A stretch of 64,000 nucleotides of DNA from Seonamhaeicola maritimus (GTDB taxonomy: Bacteria; Bacteroidota; Bacteroidia; Flavobacteriales; Flavobacteriaceae), in NCBI RefSeq assembly GCF_008056315.1, contig NZ_VRKQ01000008.1:1072957-1136956 (forward strand), given 5' to 3'. The notes under the pieces were generated by a model, which did not search any database, was not told the DNA's origin, and saw only the letters and a program-made list of their open reading frames with translations. The translations under genes and the position numbers were made by a program. Positions 43,741 through 52,014 of this stretch are shown in pieces (position 1 is the stretch's first letter; every line of letters starts with the position of its first letter).

Positions 43741-44985
43741 TCATTTATTTTTTGAATAATTAAAATTTTCTGGAAATGAAACGGAATCTTTCCACCATTT
43801 TTTGGTGGTTTCCTCATCAACCTTAGCAAAATCAAGTTGTTCCCAAATGAATGCTTTTTCCATTTGTTCTCCTAAGGCTAACAAATTTTTTCCTGTTTTT
43901 AGTTGTTTTTCGTTCCAAAGTTTTAAAGCTTTTTCAATCGTATTTTTGCTTTTAAGACAATCAATGAGGTCTTTAGCATTATTATATCCCTTGAAAACAC
44001 CCGAGCCAGTAAAAGGCTGTACAACAATTCCAGCATCTCCTATTAAGCAGATATTATCTTTATGGTAATTATCCAGATCTAGAGTGTAAATAACTTGTAT
44101 ATAACTGTCTACTGTCTTTTCTACTATTTCAGAATAATAGTCTGGAATATTTTGGGTTAAATAATGTTTTAATTTTTTTTCGGTAGATGAACTCATATAA
44201 CCAGGAGGCAATGTGCCTTGCCTAATATTACCGTTTTTATCAGTTAGCAAATTGTTCAATTCATCTTCGGGTATTGCTATATAGGCAGCCCAATTAAATA
44301 CGCGATTTCCTTTATCTGATGTGCCGTCAGAATTTGGTATATAATACACTACATTATGCCCTGGTTTGTCTTGGTATGATAATCTTAAAATTTTATTTTC
44401 CAAAGGACACGAATTCGATATTTTATTTTCGGGAAGTAATCCTCTCCATAGTATATAACCTCTATATTCTAATTTTTTATCTGGGAATATAATTTGCCTT
44501 CCTAAAGAATTGTAGCCATCGGCAAAAAGAACCAAATCAAATACTTCTCTTTTATTGTTCTCTGTGGTTAATTCTACTTTCGAATCATTGTTTAAGTTTG
44601 CCTTTACAATTTTTATTCCAGCTTTGTAGCGGTTGCTTGGGACGTTTTTACGTAAGTGTTTCCAGAGTTCATTCCACTGAAAAACTTTAAAGTCTAAAGG
44701 AATAGACCAAGCAGTTCTACCATAAGGTTCATGAGACTGCGTTTTACCAATAAAAGGCATTTCACTAGTGTGGAATTGAACAAAATCATTTCCAATCAAC
44801 CCATCATTTTTTATTTTTTCTAAAAGGGAAGTAGTTGTGCCAATACCGCCACCGCGACCAACTAGTGGTTTGTTGGATCGTTCAAAAACGGTTACATCGT
44901 AACCTTGTTCTAAAAGAAGAATAGCTGCAGAACAACCTGCTATAGAGCCACCTACTATTCCTATTTTAATGTTCTTGGATGTCAT
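43741..44985 (-). CDS. FAD-dependent monooxygenase (UbiH/PHBH-like)
   Basis: 414 residues. FAD-binding GxGxxG variant IVGGSIAGCSAAILLLEQGYDVTVFERS, the DG segment VLFADGYNSLGRQ and the second FAD motif LIGDAGIVVQPFTGSGVFKGYNNA. These features mark group A flavin hydroxylases acting on aromatic or heteroaromatic compounds. It is the first gene of the minus-strand cluster (monooxygenase, nitrilase, deiminase-like, NTF2-like, AraC), which suggests degradation of a nitrogen-containing aromatic, substrate unknown. Confidence 0.88.
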   Translation of the reverse strand: MTSKNIKIGIVGGSIAGCSAAILLLEQGYDVTVFERSNKPLVGRGGGIGTTTSLLEKIKNDGLIGNDFVQFHTSEMPFIGKTQSHEPYGRTAWSIPLDFKVFQWNELWKHLRKNVPSNRYKAGIKIVKANLNNDSKVELTTENNKREVFDLVLFADGYNSLGRQIIFPDKKLEYRGYILWRGLLPENKISNSCPLENKILRLSYQDKPGHNVVYYIPNSDGTSDKGNRVFNWAAYIAIPEDELNNLLTDKNGNIRQGTLPPGYMSSSTEKKLKHYLTQNIPDYYSEIVEKTVDSYIQVIYTLDLDNYHKDNICLIGDAGIVVQPFTGSGVFKGYNNAKDLIDCLKSKNTIEKALKLWNEKQLKTGKNLLALGEQMEKAFIWEQLDFAKVDEETTKKWWKDSVSFPENFNYSKNK

Positions 44986-45123
44986 GGATATTAATCATTC
45001 TAAATGGGTTGCATTTAGTTAATCAGTAAATTTTTAATCTAGGCTATAAGTTATAAAAAAATAAAGTTTTAATATCAATTTAAATATTTGCAAAAAGTAT
45101 TAATAGTTAGTTGGTTATGCCGA

Positions 45124-46029
45124 TTAATACTCACAAATTTCAGGCTTATCTTTTACATAATAAGATTTGTAGTTTTTAGCTTTTGGGTCCATACATCCAC
45201 AGAGGTCTAAAAGCTTTATGTTTTTAAAGTCGATGGGATGACTTTCCGCTTGTAAAGCAATATAGCCTTCATTTAAAATCGTTCCTTTTTTTGCAATCCA
45301 ATTATCTCTGTCTTCAATGATTTTTGCTTTATCCCAATCTTTTCCTTCTTGATTTTCGTTAATAAAACCCCCATTTATTTGAGGTTTTTCAAAACGCAAT
45401 ACTGATTCACCTTCAATAATAAACTCCATGTATTCACCGCCCATTATGGTTGCTTCAACATGCACCCACTGGTCACCATGATAGGTTTTAGAATTAGATT
45501 TTATGCAGTGATTAAAGTTAATGGTGTCTTTCATAACTACGGCGGTTCCGGGCGTACATACATTACCAGTGGTTCTGTCTTCTTCTCCTAAGCCTCCCAA
45601 TAGTTGCAATTCTACAGAAATAGGAAAGGTTTGACCAATTTCATTACTTGCTGCCGATTGTGAATGCAGCATAATGCCACTATTTCTAACATTCCAATGA
45701 GAACCTCCAGGAATTTGCACACCAGTAAACCTGTAATCAAAACTTAGTTTGTAATATGAAAATGGAGTTTTGTAATACATGTGCCCAAACTTGTCATCAA
45801 AATTTTCATAATTATCATAGCTGATTCTAAGCATACTATCTTGAAAATAGAAGGTGTTTTTATAATTATCATTTACTTGATGTCCCGAAAATTTAATATC
45901 CCAACCAGTTAGGTCTTTGCCATTAAAAAGATTAATCCATTCTTCGGTATTCGGATTGTTTTTTTGCTTTGAAGATTGACAAGAAGAAAGTGTAAAAACT
46001 AAAGTGAGAATAGTAAAAAAGTACTTCAT
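45124..46029 (-). CDS. DUF1080 (3-keto-disaccharide hydrolase-like) lipoprotein
   Basis: 301 residues. Lipoprotein signal ending LSSC (Cys17). A DUF1080 concanavalin-like domain: WINLFNGKDLTGWDIKFSGHQVND, MYYKTPFSYYKLSFDYRFTG, NSGIMLHSQ, HVEATIMGGEYMEFIIEG, GYIALQAESHPIDFKNIKLLDL. Some DUF1080 proteins hydrolyse 3-keto-glycosides, and genes often accompany Gfo/Idh/MocA oxidoreductases, two of which are encoded 6 kb away. A cysteine-containing tail (GCMDPKAKNY) closes the protein. Confidence 0.9.
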   Translation of the reverse strand: MKYFFTILTLVFTLSSCQSSKQKNNPNTEEWINLFNGKDLTGWDIKFSGHQVNDNYKNTFYFQDSMLRISYDNYENFDDKFGHMYYKTPFSYYKLSFDYRFTGVQIPGGSHWNVRNSGIMLHSQSAASNEIGQTFPISVELQLLGGLGEEDRTTGNVCTPGTAVVMKDTINFNHCIKSNSKTYHGDQWVHVEATIMGGEYMEFIIEGESVLRFEKPQINGGFINENQEGKDWDKAKIIEDRDNWIAKKGTILNEGYIALQAESHPIDFKNIKLLDLCGCMDPKAKNYKSYYVKDKPEICEY

Positions 46030-46057
46030 TGTTTTGTGTTTATACTATGGAGAAATC

Positions 46058-46089
46058 AAAAACCACCTTGCTGAGGCAAAGTGGTTTTT
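46058..46089 (-). terminator. Terminator after the YceI gene
   Basis: Stem AAAAACCAC/GTGGTTTTT extended by TTGC/GCAA after one mismatch, loop TGAG, with a U-rich end on the minus strand; located between yceI-like and DUF1080 genes. Confidence 0.8.
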
Positions 46090-46113
46090 CTTTTAATAGA
46101 AAGCATTTAAGGC

Positions 46114-46752
46114 TTAAGATTTTGTTGCTTTTACAGATACAGTTAATTCTATTTCATCATTGATGAACTTTTCACCTAAATCACTAAAAAATGATTTGGA
46201 TTTAAATTTAACATTCCATTTAGAACGGTCTATTGTAAAAGTCTCACTTGTTAAAGTAAGCGTGCCATTTTCATCAGAAACACTTACAGGAAATGTTACA
46301 TTGTTTTTAGTATCCTTCATTGTTAAATTCCCTGATAATAAAGTTTTTCCTTCGCTTTCTTCAACTCCGGTAACTTCAAATACAGCAGTAGGGTAGGTTT
46401 CTACCTCAAAAAAGTCAGCACTTTTTAAATGACCTTCAAGTTTGGCACTTCCTTCAGAATCTTTAAGTGAGCTCATGGTAATTAAAAAAGTTCCACTATC
46501 TATTTTTCCGTTAGAAGTAGTTAAGACACCACTTTCTAAATCTATAGTTCCTACATGAGATCCGGTTGGTTTAAAACCTTTCCATTGAATTGAAGATTCA
46601 GCAACATTAACAGTGTATTTTTCAGATGTAACTTCTGCAACTGCAGTAGTTTCAGCTTCTTTGGTTTCAGCTTCTTTAGCTTTGTCTTTACAACTAAAAA
46701 CAGTTAAAGTTAGTGTTGCCATTATACAAATTGATAAGATACTTTTTTTCAT
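46114..46752 (-). CDS. YceI family lipoprotein
   Basis: 212 residues. Lipoprotein signal ending VFSC (Cys21), an acidic alanine-rich linker (KAKEAETKEAETTAVAEV) and one YceI lipocalin-like barrel: YTVNVAESSIQWKGFKPTGSHVGTIDLESGVL, LEGHLKSADFFEVETYPTAVFEV, FTIDRSKWNVKF. YceI proteins bind polyisoprenoid or other hydrophobic molecules; ligand unknown. Divergent from grpE. Confidence 0.92.
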   Translation of the reverse strand: MKKSILSICIMATLTLTVFSCKDKAKEAETKEAETTAVAEVTSEKYTVNVAESSIQWKGFKPTGSHVGTIDLESGVLTTSNGKIDSGTFLITMSSLKDSEGSAKLEGHLKSADFFEVETYPTAVFEVTGVEESEGKTLLSGNLTMKDTKNNVTFPVSVSDENGTLTLTSETFTIDRSKWNVKFKSKSFFSDLGEKFINDEIELTVSVKATKS

Positions 46753-46830
46753 AATATAATTTTTAGTGTTCTATGCGTAAAGTTAGCTAAATGATGTCAT
46801 AAAAAAAATTAAAAAATAATTGGTGACATT

Positions 46831-46862
46831 TTGACATTTTTATAATAATGGCAGTACTTTTG
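46831..46862 (+). promoter_or_regulatory. Promoter of grpE-dnaJ
   Basis: TTG at 46831-46833 and TACTTTTG at 46855-46862 with a 21-base spacer, a good Bacteroidetes promoter 38 bases before the grpE ATG. No CIRCE-type inverted repeat was seen. Confidence 0.6.
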
Positions 46863-46900
46863 CCAACTAATTTTACAAATGGCTTAAATTAATTTTAGCG

Positions 46901-47461
46901 ATGAGCAAAAAAGAAAAAAACGCAGATATAGAACAAGAACAAGTTGAAGCTGCACAAACTGAAACAGTTGAAGCTGAAGAACAAGTTCAAGAACCTGTAG
47001 AAGAGTTAACGGTTGAAGAAAAACTGCAAAAAGAAGTTCAGCAAGAAAAGGAAAAGTTTTTACGCCTGTTTGCAGAATTTGAAAACTATAAAAAAAGAAC
47101 ATCACGAGAGCGTTTAGAATTGTTTAAAACGGCTAGTGAAGAGGTGATGGTAGCACTTTTACCAATAATTGATGATTTTGAACGTGCATTAACGCATATA
47201 GAGGAGGATAAAGAGGCTGAAGAATTACGTAAAGGCGTAGTGTTGATATATCAAAAGATGTTATCGACTTTAGAGCAAAAAGGACTATCAGCTATTAAAG
47301 TTGAAAAAGGAGATGCTTTCAATGCTGATGATCATGAAGCTGTAACCCAAATTCCTGCACCTTCGGAAGAATTAAAAGGCAAGATTATAGACGTTATTGA
47401 AAAGGGATATAAGTTAGGCGAAAAAGTAATTCGTTTCCCAAAAGTGGTTATCGGGCAATAA
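46901..47461 (+). CDS. grpE: GrpE nucleotide exchange factor
   Basis: 186 residues. A glutamate-rich N-terminal tail (1-45), a long coiled-coil (EKLQKEVQQEKEKFLRLFAEFENYKKRTSRERLELF) and the C-terminal beta-domain (KGVVLIYQKMLSTLEQKGLSAI, FNADDHEAVTQIPAPSEELKGKIIDVIEKGYKLGEKVIRFPKVVIG). It releases ADP from DnaK. Only 9 bases separate it from dnaJ, so they form an operon; dnaK is not in the window. Confidence 0.96.
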   Translation: MSKKEKNADIEQEQVEAAQTETVEAEEQVQEPVEELTVEEKLQKEVQQEKEKFLRLFAEFENYKKRTSRERLELFKTASEEVMVALLPIIDDFERALTHIEEDKEAEELRKGVVLIYQKMLSTLEQKGLSAIKVEKGDAFNADDHEAVTQIPAPSEELKGKIIDVIEKGYKLGEKVIRFPKVVIGQ

Positions 47462-47470
47462 AACTAGAAC

Positions 47471-48583
47471 ATGGCAAAAAGAGATTATTACGAAGTATTA
47501 GGGGTTAGTAAAGGAGCCAGCGCTTCTGAGATAAAGAAAGCGTATAGAAAAAAGGCAATTGAGTTTCACCCTGATAAAAATCCAGATGATAAAGAGGCTG
47601 AGGCTAAATTTAAAGAGGCAGCAGAAGCTTATGAGGTGTTGAGCGATGGTGATAAAAAAGCACGATACGATCAGTTTGGTCATCAAGCCTTTGAAAATGG
47701 CGGAGGCTTTGGTGGTGGCGGTATGAATATGGATGACATATTCAGTCAATTCGGTGATATTTTTGGTGGTGGCTTTGGTGGTTTCTCTGGCTTTGGTGGC
47801 GGAGGTGGCCAACGCCGTGTTAAAGGTAGTAACCTTCGTATTAGAGTGAAATTAACACTTGAAGAAATTGCCAATGGTGTTGAGAAGAAAATAAAGGTTA
47901 AACGTAAAGTTAAAGCGCCTGGAACTACTTACAAAACATGTTCAACTTGTAATGGTTCAGGGCAAGTTACGCGTATTGCGAATACTATTTTAGGTAGAAT
48001 GCAAACATCTTCACCATGTAATGTGTGTGGCGGTGCCGGAGAGACTATTGACAAAAAACCTGCTGATGCTGATGCTCAAGGATTGAAGGTTGCAGAAGAA
48101 ACCGTTTCAATTAAAATTCCTGCTGGTGTTGTTGATGGTATGCAACTAAAAGTGTCTGGAAAAGGAAATGAAGCACCAGGTAATGGTATTTCTGGAGATA
48201 TTTTAGTGGTTATTGAAGAAGAAGTTCACGATAAATTACAACGTGAAGGTGATAATTTACATTATGATTTATATGTAAGCTATCCTGATGCTGTTTTAGG
48301 AACTTCAAAAGAAATAGATACTGTTACAGGTAAAGTTCGTATTAAGGTTGAAGCCGGTGTTCAATCTGGTAAAATATTGCGCTTACGCGGAAAAGGAATT
48401 CCTAGTATTAATGGTTACGGTAAAGGTGATTTATTAGTACATGTAAATGTCTGGACGCCTAAAACTTTAAGTAAGCAGCAAAAAGAGTTTTTTGAAAGCA
48501 TGAGAGAAGATGAGCATTTTGATCCAAAACCGGAGAGTTCGGATAAATCATTCTTTGAAAAAGTAAAAGATATGTTCTCTTAA
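47471..48583 (+). CDS. dnaJ: DnaJ co-chaperone with reduced zinc domain
   Basis: 370 residues. J-domain with HPD motif ([11 protein letters not shown]), glycine/phenylalanine-rich linker ([15 protein letters not shown]...[11 protein letters not shown]), central domain and C-terminal substrate-binding domains ([23 protein letters not shown]). The zinc domain keeps only two CxxCxGxG motifs (CSTCNGSG and CNVCGGAG) instead of four, matching loss of zinc centre I and retention of centre II. It stimulates DnaK ATPase activity. Two hairpins follow the stop. Confidence 0.96.
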   Translation: MAKRDYYEVLGVSKGASASEIKKAYRKKAIEFHPDKNPDDKEAEAKFKEAAEAYEVLSDGDKKARYDQFGHQAFENGGGFGGGGMNMDDIFSQFGDIFGGGFGGFSGFGGGGGQRRVKGSNLRIRVKLTLEEIANGVEKKIKVKRKVKAPGTTYKTCSTCNGSGQVTRIANTILGRMQTSSPCNVCGGAGETIDKKPADADAQGLKVAEETVSIKIPAGVVDGMQLKVSGKGNEAPGNGISGDILVVIEEEVHDKLQREGDNLHYDLYVSYPDAVLGTSKEIDTVTGKVRIKVEAGVQSGKILRLRGKGIPSINGYGKGDLLVHVNVWTPKTLSKQQKEFFESMREDEHFDPKPESSDKSFFEKVKDMFS

Positions 48584-48695
48584 ACACAATATTTTAGGAG
48601 AAAATCATGATTTTTGGCCAAAACGCATAGACGATTAAAACTGAACTTATGTGCCAGAAATGTTAAATGTATTGAAAAAAAAACTATATTTGATG

Positions 48696-48735
48696 TATCA
48701 CTAATTTTTATTAGTGGTAATTTTTCTTTTTCATA
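48696..48735 (+). terminator. First hairpin after dnaJ
   Basis: Ten-base stem TATCACTAAT/ATTAGTGGTA (one G-T pair) with a TTTT loop and a U-rich tail; about 115 bases after the dnaJ stop. Confidence 0.65.
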
Positions 48736-48746
48736 GCAATTTTTTT

Positions 48747-48785
48747 CCCATCCTTAATATTATTTTAAGGGTGGGTTTTGTTTTT
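48747..48785 (+). terminator. Second hairpin after dnaJ
   Basis: Stem CCCATCCTTAA/TTAAGGGTGGG (one mismatch) followed by TTTTGTTTTT. A classical intrinsic terminator. Confidence 0.75.
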
Positions 48786-48888
48786 GTATACATTTCAATA
48801 TTTCAACCTTATTAAATTGTAACTATTCCTTATAGTCTCAGACAAACATTTAATATATTTACAAACTATCTAGACAGTTTAAAAAAGT

Positions 48889-49815
48889 ATGAGCAACTTA
48901 TTAGAAGTTCATGGGGTTTCTAAAAATTTTGGAGACTTTAAAGCACTCAATAATGTATCTATTCAAGTTCCTAAAGGCAGTATATTTGGGCTATTAGGCC
49001 CTAATGGAGCAGGAAAGACTACCTTAATTCGTGTGATCAATCAAATCACTATGCCAGATTCTGGTACAGTGTTTTTAGATGGTAATTCTTTAAACGCTTC
49101 ACATATAAAAGATATTGGTTATTTGCCTGAAGAGCGTGGTTTGTATAAATCTATGAAGGTAGGTGAACAAGCTTTGTATTTGGCACAGTTAAAAGGATTA
49201 AGTAAAGCGGAAGCTAAACAGCGTTTAAAGTATTGGTTTGATAGATTAGAAATAGGAGATTGGTGGAACAAGAAAATCCAAGAACTTTCTAAAGGGATGG
49301 CTCAAAAAATACAATTTGTGGTTACTGTTCTACATAATCCAAAATTGTTAATTTTTGACGAGCCTTTTTCTGGGTTTGATCCTATTAATGCAAATTTAAT
49401 TAAAGACGAAATTTTACGTTTAAGGGAAGATGGAGCTACAGTTATTTTCTCAACCCACAGAATGGAGTCTGTTGAAGAATTGTGTGATGATATAGCTTTA
49501 ATTCATAAATCGAATAAAATTCTAGAAGGGAAACTTATAGATATAAAAAGACAATACAAAACCAATACGTTTGAGGTTGGTTTGGAAGCCGAAAATAAAA
49601 CGGCTTTAAAGGAAAGTATAAATGGAAAATTTTCGGTTTCTGAGGCAAATTTTAAATCATTAAATAACGATTTAAAATTAAATATTAAGCTTGCAGAAAA
49701 TGAAACAGCTCAGGACCTTATTTCGTTTTTAAATCAGCATGCGTACATTAATCATTTTGTTGAGGTAATTCCTAGTGCTAACGATATTTTTATTCAAACC
49801 GTACAGAATAATTAA
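48889..49815 (+). CDS. ABC transporter ATP-binding protein (NatA-like)
   Basis: 308 residues. Walker A GPNGAGKT, Q-loop region INQITMPD, signature LSKGMAQKIQ, Walker B LLIFDEPFSGFD and switch His in STHRMES. The last ~80 residues form an accessory domain. The LSKGMAQK variant and DUF4162-like tail match sodium or drug exporters of the NatAB type; substrate unknown. The permease starts 2 bases after its stop. Confidence 0.94.
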   Translation: MSNLLEVHGVSKNFGDFKALNNVSIQVPKGSIFGLLGPNGAGKTTLIRVINQITMPDSGTVFLDGNSLNASHIKDIGYLPEERGLYKSMKVGEQALYLAQLKGLSKAEAKQRLKYWFDRLEIGDWWNKKIQELSKGMAQKIQFVVTVLHNPKLLIFDEPFSGFDPINANLIKDEILRLREDGATVIFSTHRMESVEELCDDIALIHKSNKILEGKLIDIKRQYKTNTFEVGLEAENKTALKESINGKFSVSEANFKSLNNDLKLNIKLAENETAQDLISFLNQHAYINHFVEVIPSANDIFIQTVQNN

Positions 49816-49817
49816 TT

Positions 49818-51128
49818 ATGAACCATCTTCCATTAATTATAAAACGCGAATATTTAACCAAGGTTAAAAACAAATCCTTTATTATTATGACTATTCTTAG
49901 TCCTATAATAATGATTGCTCTTATAGCCGTTGTAGCTTATTTGTCAAATCTTAACAATGAAAAAGTAAGGACAATTTCTGTATTAGATGAGTACGGTTTA
50001 GAAGGTGTTTTTGTAAGTACAGAAAAAACTAAGTATGATGTTTTAGAAGGCGTGACTCTTGATATAGCTAAAGAACTTGTTGGTGAAACATCTAATTACG
50101 GTTTGCTTCATATTGAAAACTTTACAAATTTAGATTTCATTTCAAATCACATCAAGTTTTATTCAGAAGAATCACCTTCGCTGTCACTTATTTCAGATTT
50201 AGAAAGAAAGTTAGAAAAGGAGTTCACCAATTTAAAAATGCAGGAAGCTGAAATTGATATTTCTAAGATTGAAGCCTCCAAAGTTTATATCAATATTGGT
50301 CAGGAAAATTTCACGGGAGAAGAGTCTTCCAAAATTGATAGCATAATCAAACTTATTTTTGGTTGTGCCGCGGGTTATTTATTATTCATGTTTATTATTA
50401 TTTATGGAAACATGATTATGCGAAGCGTGATTGAAGAAAAGACAAGCAGAATTATTGAAGTTATTATTTCTTCGGTAAAACCGGTACAGCTCATGTTGGG
50501 TAAAATTATTGGAACATCTTTAGCTGGAATTACGCAGTTCGTAATTTGGGTTGTATTTGGTGGTATTTTAATGACTATTGTGTCGCTTGTATTGGGTATA
50601 AGTTTAATGGATTCTTCTATTCCGCAACAAGAATTACTTGAAATGGCTTCAGAAAGTCAAGGTGTTGAATTCTACTTTGAATCTTTTAAGAATGCCTTAA
50701 GTAACATGCCTTTAATGAATCTTATAGTTGCGTTTATCTTTTTCTTTATTGGCGGCTATTTGTTGTACAGCTCTCTATATGCAGCCATTGGAGCTGCTGT
50801 GGATAATGAAACCGACACACAACAGTTTATGCTACCAATATTAATGCCTTTAATTCTAGCTGTTTATATTGGTATTTTTACGGTTATTGAAGATCCACAT
50901 GGCACTGTTTCAACAGTGTTTTCGTATATACCTTTAACATCGCCAGTGGTTATGCTAATGCGCATACCTTTTGGGGTTCCCATTTGGCAACAATTAATAT
51001 CCCTGTTAATTCTAGTAGGTACTTTTATGTTTACTGTTTGGTTTGCTGCTAAAATCTATAGAGTAGGTATTTTAATGTATGGTAAAAAGCCAAGTTACAA
51101 GGAGCTTATAAAATGGATAAAGTATTAA
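49818..51128 (+). CDS. ABC-2 type transporter permease (NatB-like)
   Basis: 436 residues. One N-terminal helix (SFIIMTILSPIIMIALIAVVAYLS), a large extracytoplasmic domain (~50-175), then about five C-terminal helices with the ABC-2 motif VIEEKTSRIIEVIISSVKPVQLMLGKIIG. It pairs with the ATPase encoded just upstream. The stop is one base from the MscS gene, making a four-gene operon. Confidence 0.92.
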   Translation: MNHLPLIIKREYLTKVKNKSFIIMTILSPIIMIALIAVVAYLSNLNNEKVRTISVLDEYGLEGVFVSTEKTKYDVLEGVTLDIAKELVGETSNYGLLHIENFTNLDFISNHIKFYSEESPSLSLISDLERKLEKEFTNLKMQEAEIDISKIEASKVYINIGQENFTGEESSKIDSIIKLIFGCAAGYLLFMFIIIYGNMIMRSVIEEKTSRIIEVIISSVKPVQLMLGKIIGTSLAGITQFVIWVVFGGILMTIVSLVLGISLMDSSIPQQELLEMASESQGVEFYFESFKNALSNMPLMNLIVAFIFFFIGGYLLYSSLYAAIGAAVDNETDTQQFMLPILMPLILAVYIGIFTVIEDPHGTVSTVFSYIPLTSPVVMLMRIPFGVPIWQQLISLLILVGTFMFTVWFAAKIYRVGILMYGKKPSYKELIKWIKY

Positions 51129-51129
51129 G

Positions 51130-52011
51130 ATGATACAAGAAATAAAGAAAATAGAAGAAAAAATCAGTGAAAGTTCTTTACTTGAGAGCTTTATTGATTT
51201 TGCGAATACAGAGCTATACAAAAATGAGTCCGGTACTATTATGATAACTATTGGATTTGTACTTTTAGTATTAACCTCTTTTATTTTAACAAACATATTA
51301 CTTTCCTTAATTAGAAGGGTCGTTACCAGAAAATTACCAGGTGAGGATAAAGCAAAGTTTTTTACCGTATTCTCTTTTTCCAAATGGTTTATTTACGTTA
51401 TTGTTTTATTAATTGCATTTAGTACCATCGGAGTAAATGTTAATGCTGTTTTGGCTGCTTCAGCAGGACTTTTAATAGGTGTTGGTCTTGCTTTACAAAC
51501 ACTTTTTCAAGATATTATATCAGGAATTTTTATATTATTAGATCAGACTGTTCATGTTGGAGATATTATTGAATTGGAAGGAAAAGTAGGTAGAGTAGAG
51601 GAAATTAAACTTAGAACAACCAGAGCCACAACAATAGATAATAAAGTGTTGATTATCCCTAATCATTTATATTTAACCAATAGCTTGTATAATTGGACTC
51701 AAAATGGTGTGACTACAAGAGAAAGTGTAGATGTTGGTGTTGCTTATGGAAGTGATGTACAATTGGTGAAAAAAATTCTACTTGAGGCTGCAAAAGGACA
51801 TAAAGATATTTTACATAAACCAGAACCAACCGTATTATTTACAGATTTTGGTGAGAGTTCTCTTAATTTTAAATTGTCATTTACCATAAATGATAGTTTT
51901 AATGTGCGGTTTCCAAAAAGTGAAATACGTTTTGAAATAGATAGACTATTTAGAGAACATAATATTGTTATTCCATTTCCTCAAAGAGATATTCATATTA
52001 TAAAAAAATAA
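51130..52011 (+). CDS. Small mechanosensitive channel (MscS family)
   Basis: 293 residues. Three membrane helices (about 40-65, 80-103, 110-130), the pore helix with the glycine/alanine pattern AASAGLLIGVGLALQTLFQDIISGIFILLDQ, then the MscS beta-domain (VHVGDIIELEGKVGRVEEIKLRTTRATTIDNKVLIIPNHLYLTN). It opens on membrane tension to release solutes. Between ABC permease and sigma-54 activator genes (1 and 3 bases). Confidence 0.95.
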   Translation: MIQEIKKIEEKISESSLLESFIDFANTELYKNESGTIMITIGFVLLVLTSFILTNILLSLIRRVVTRKLPGEDKAKFFTVFSFSKWFIYVIVLLIAFSTIGVNVNAVLAASAGLLIGVGLALQTLFQDIISGIFILLDQTVHVGDIIELEGKVGRVEEIKLRTTRATTIDNKVLIIPNHLYLTNSLYNWTQNGVTTRESVDVGVAYGSDVQLVKKILLEAAKGHKDILHKPEPTVLFTDFGESSLNFKLSFTINDSFNVRFPKSEIRFEIDRLFREHNIVIPFPQRDIHIIKK

Positions 52012-52014
52012 AAT

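Larger units (their letters stand above)
48584..48888. other. 305-base gap between dnaJ and the ABC-exporter operon
   Basis: Contains two terminator-like hairpins (48696-48735 and 48747-48785), then an AT-rich stretch with TATATTTAC near 48855 that could be a weak -7 element for the ABC operon. No open reading frame of note. Confidence 0.55.

Noticed and set aside
42825-43835. Longer nitrilase reading with a 32-residue N-terminal extension
   Set aside because: The extension overlaps the upstream monooxygenase gene and is not nitrilase-like; the ATG at 43739 begins the conserved sequence.
46753-46900. CIRCE-like heat-shock operator before grpE
   Set aside because: No TTAGCACTC-N9-GAGTGCTAA-like sequence is present; only a normal promoter is visible.
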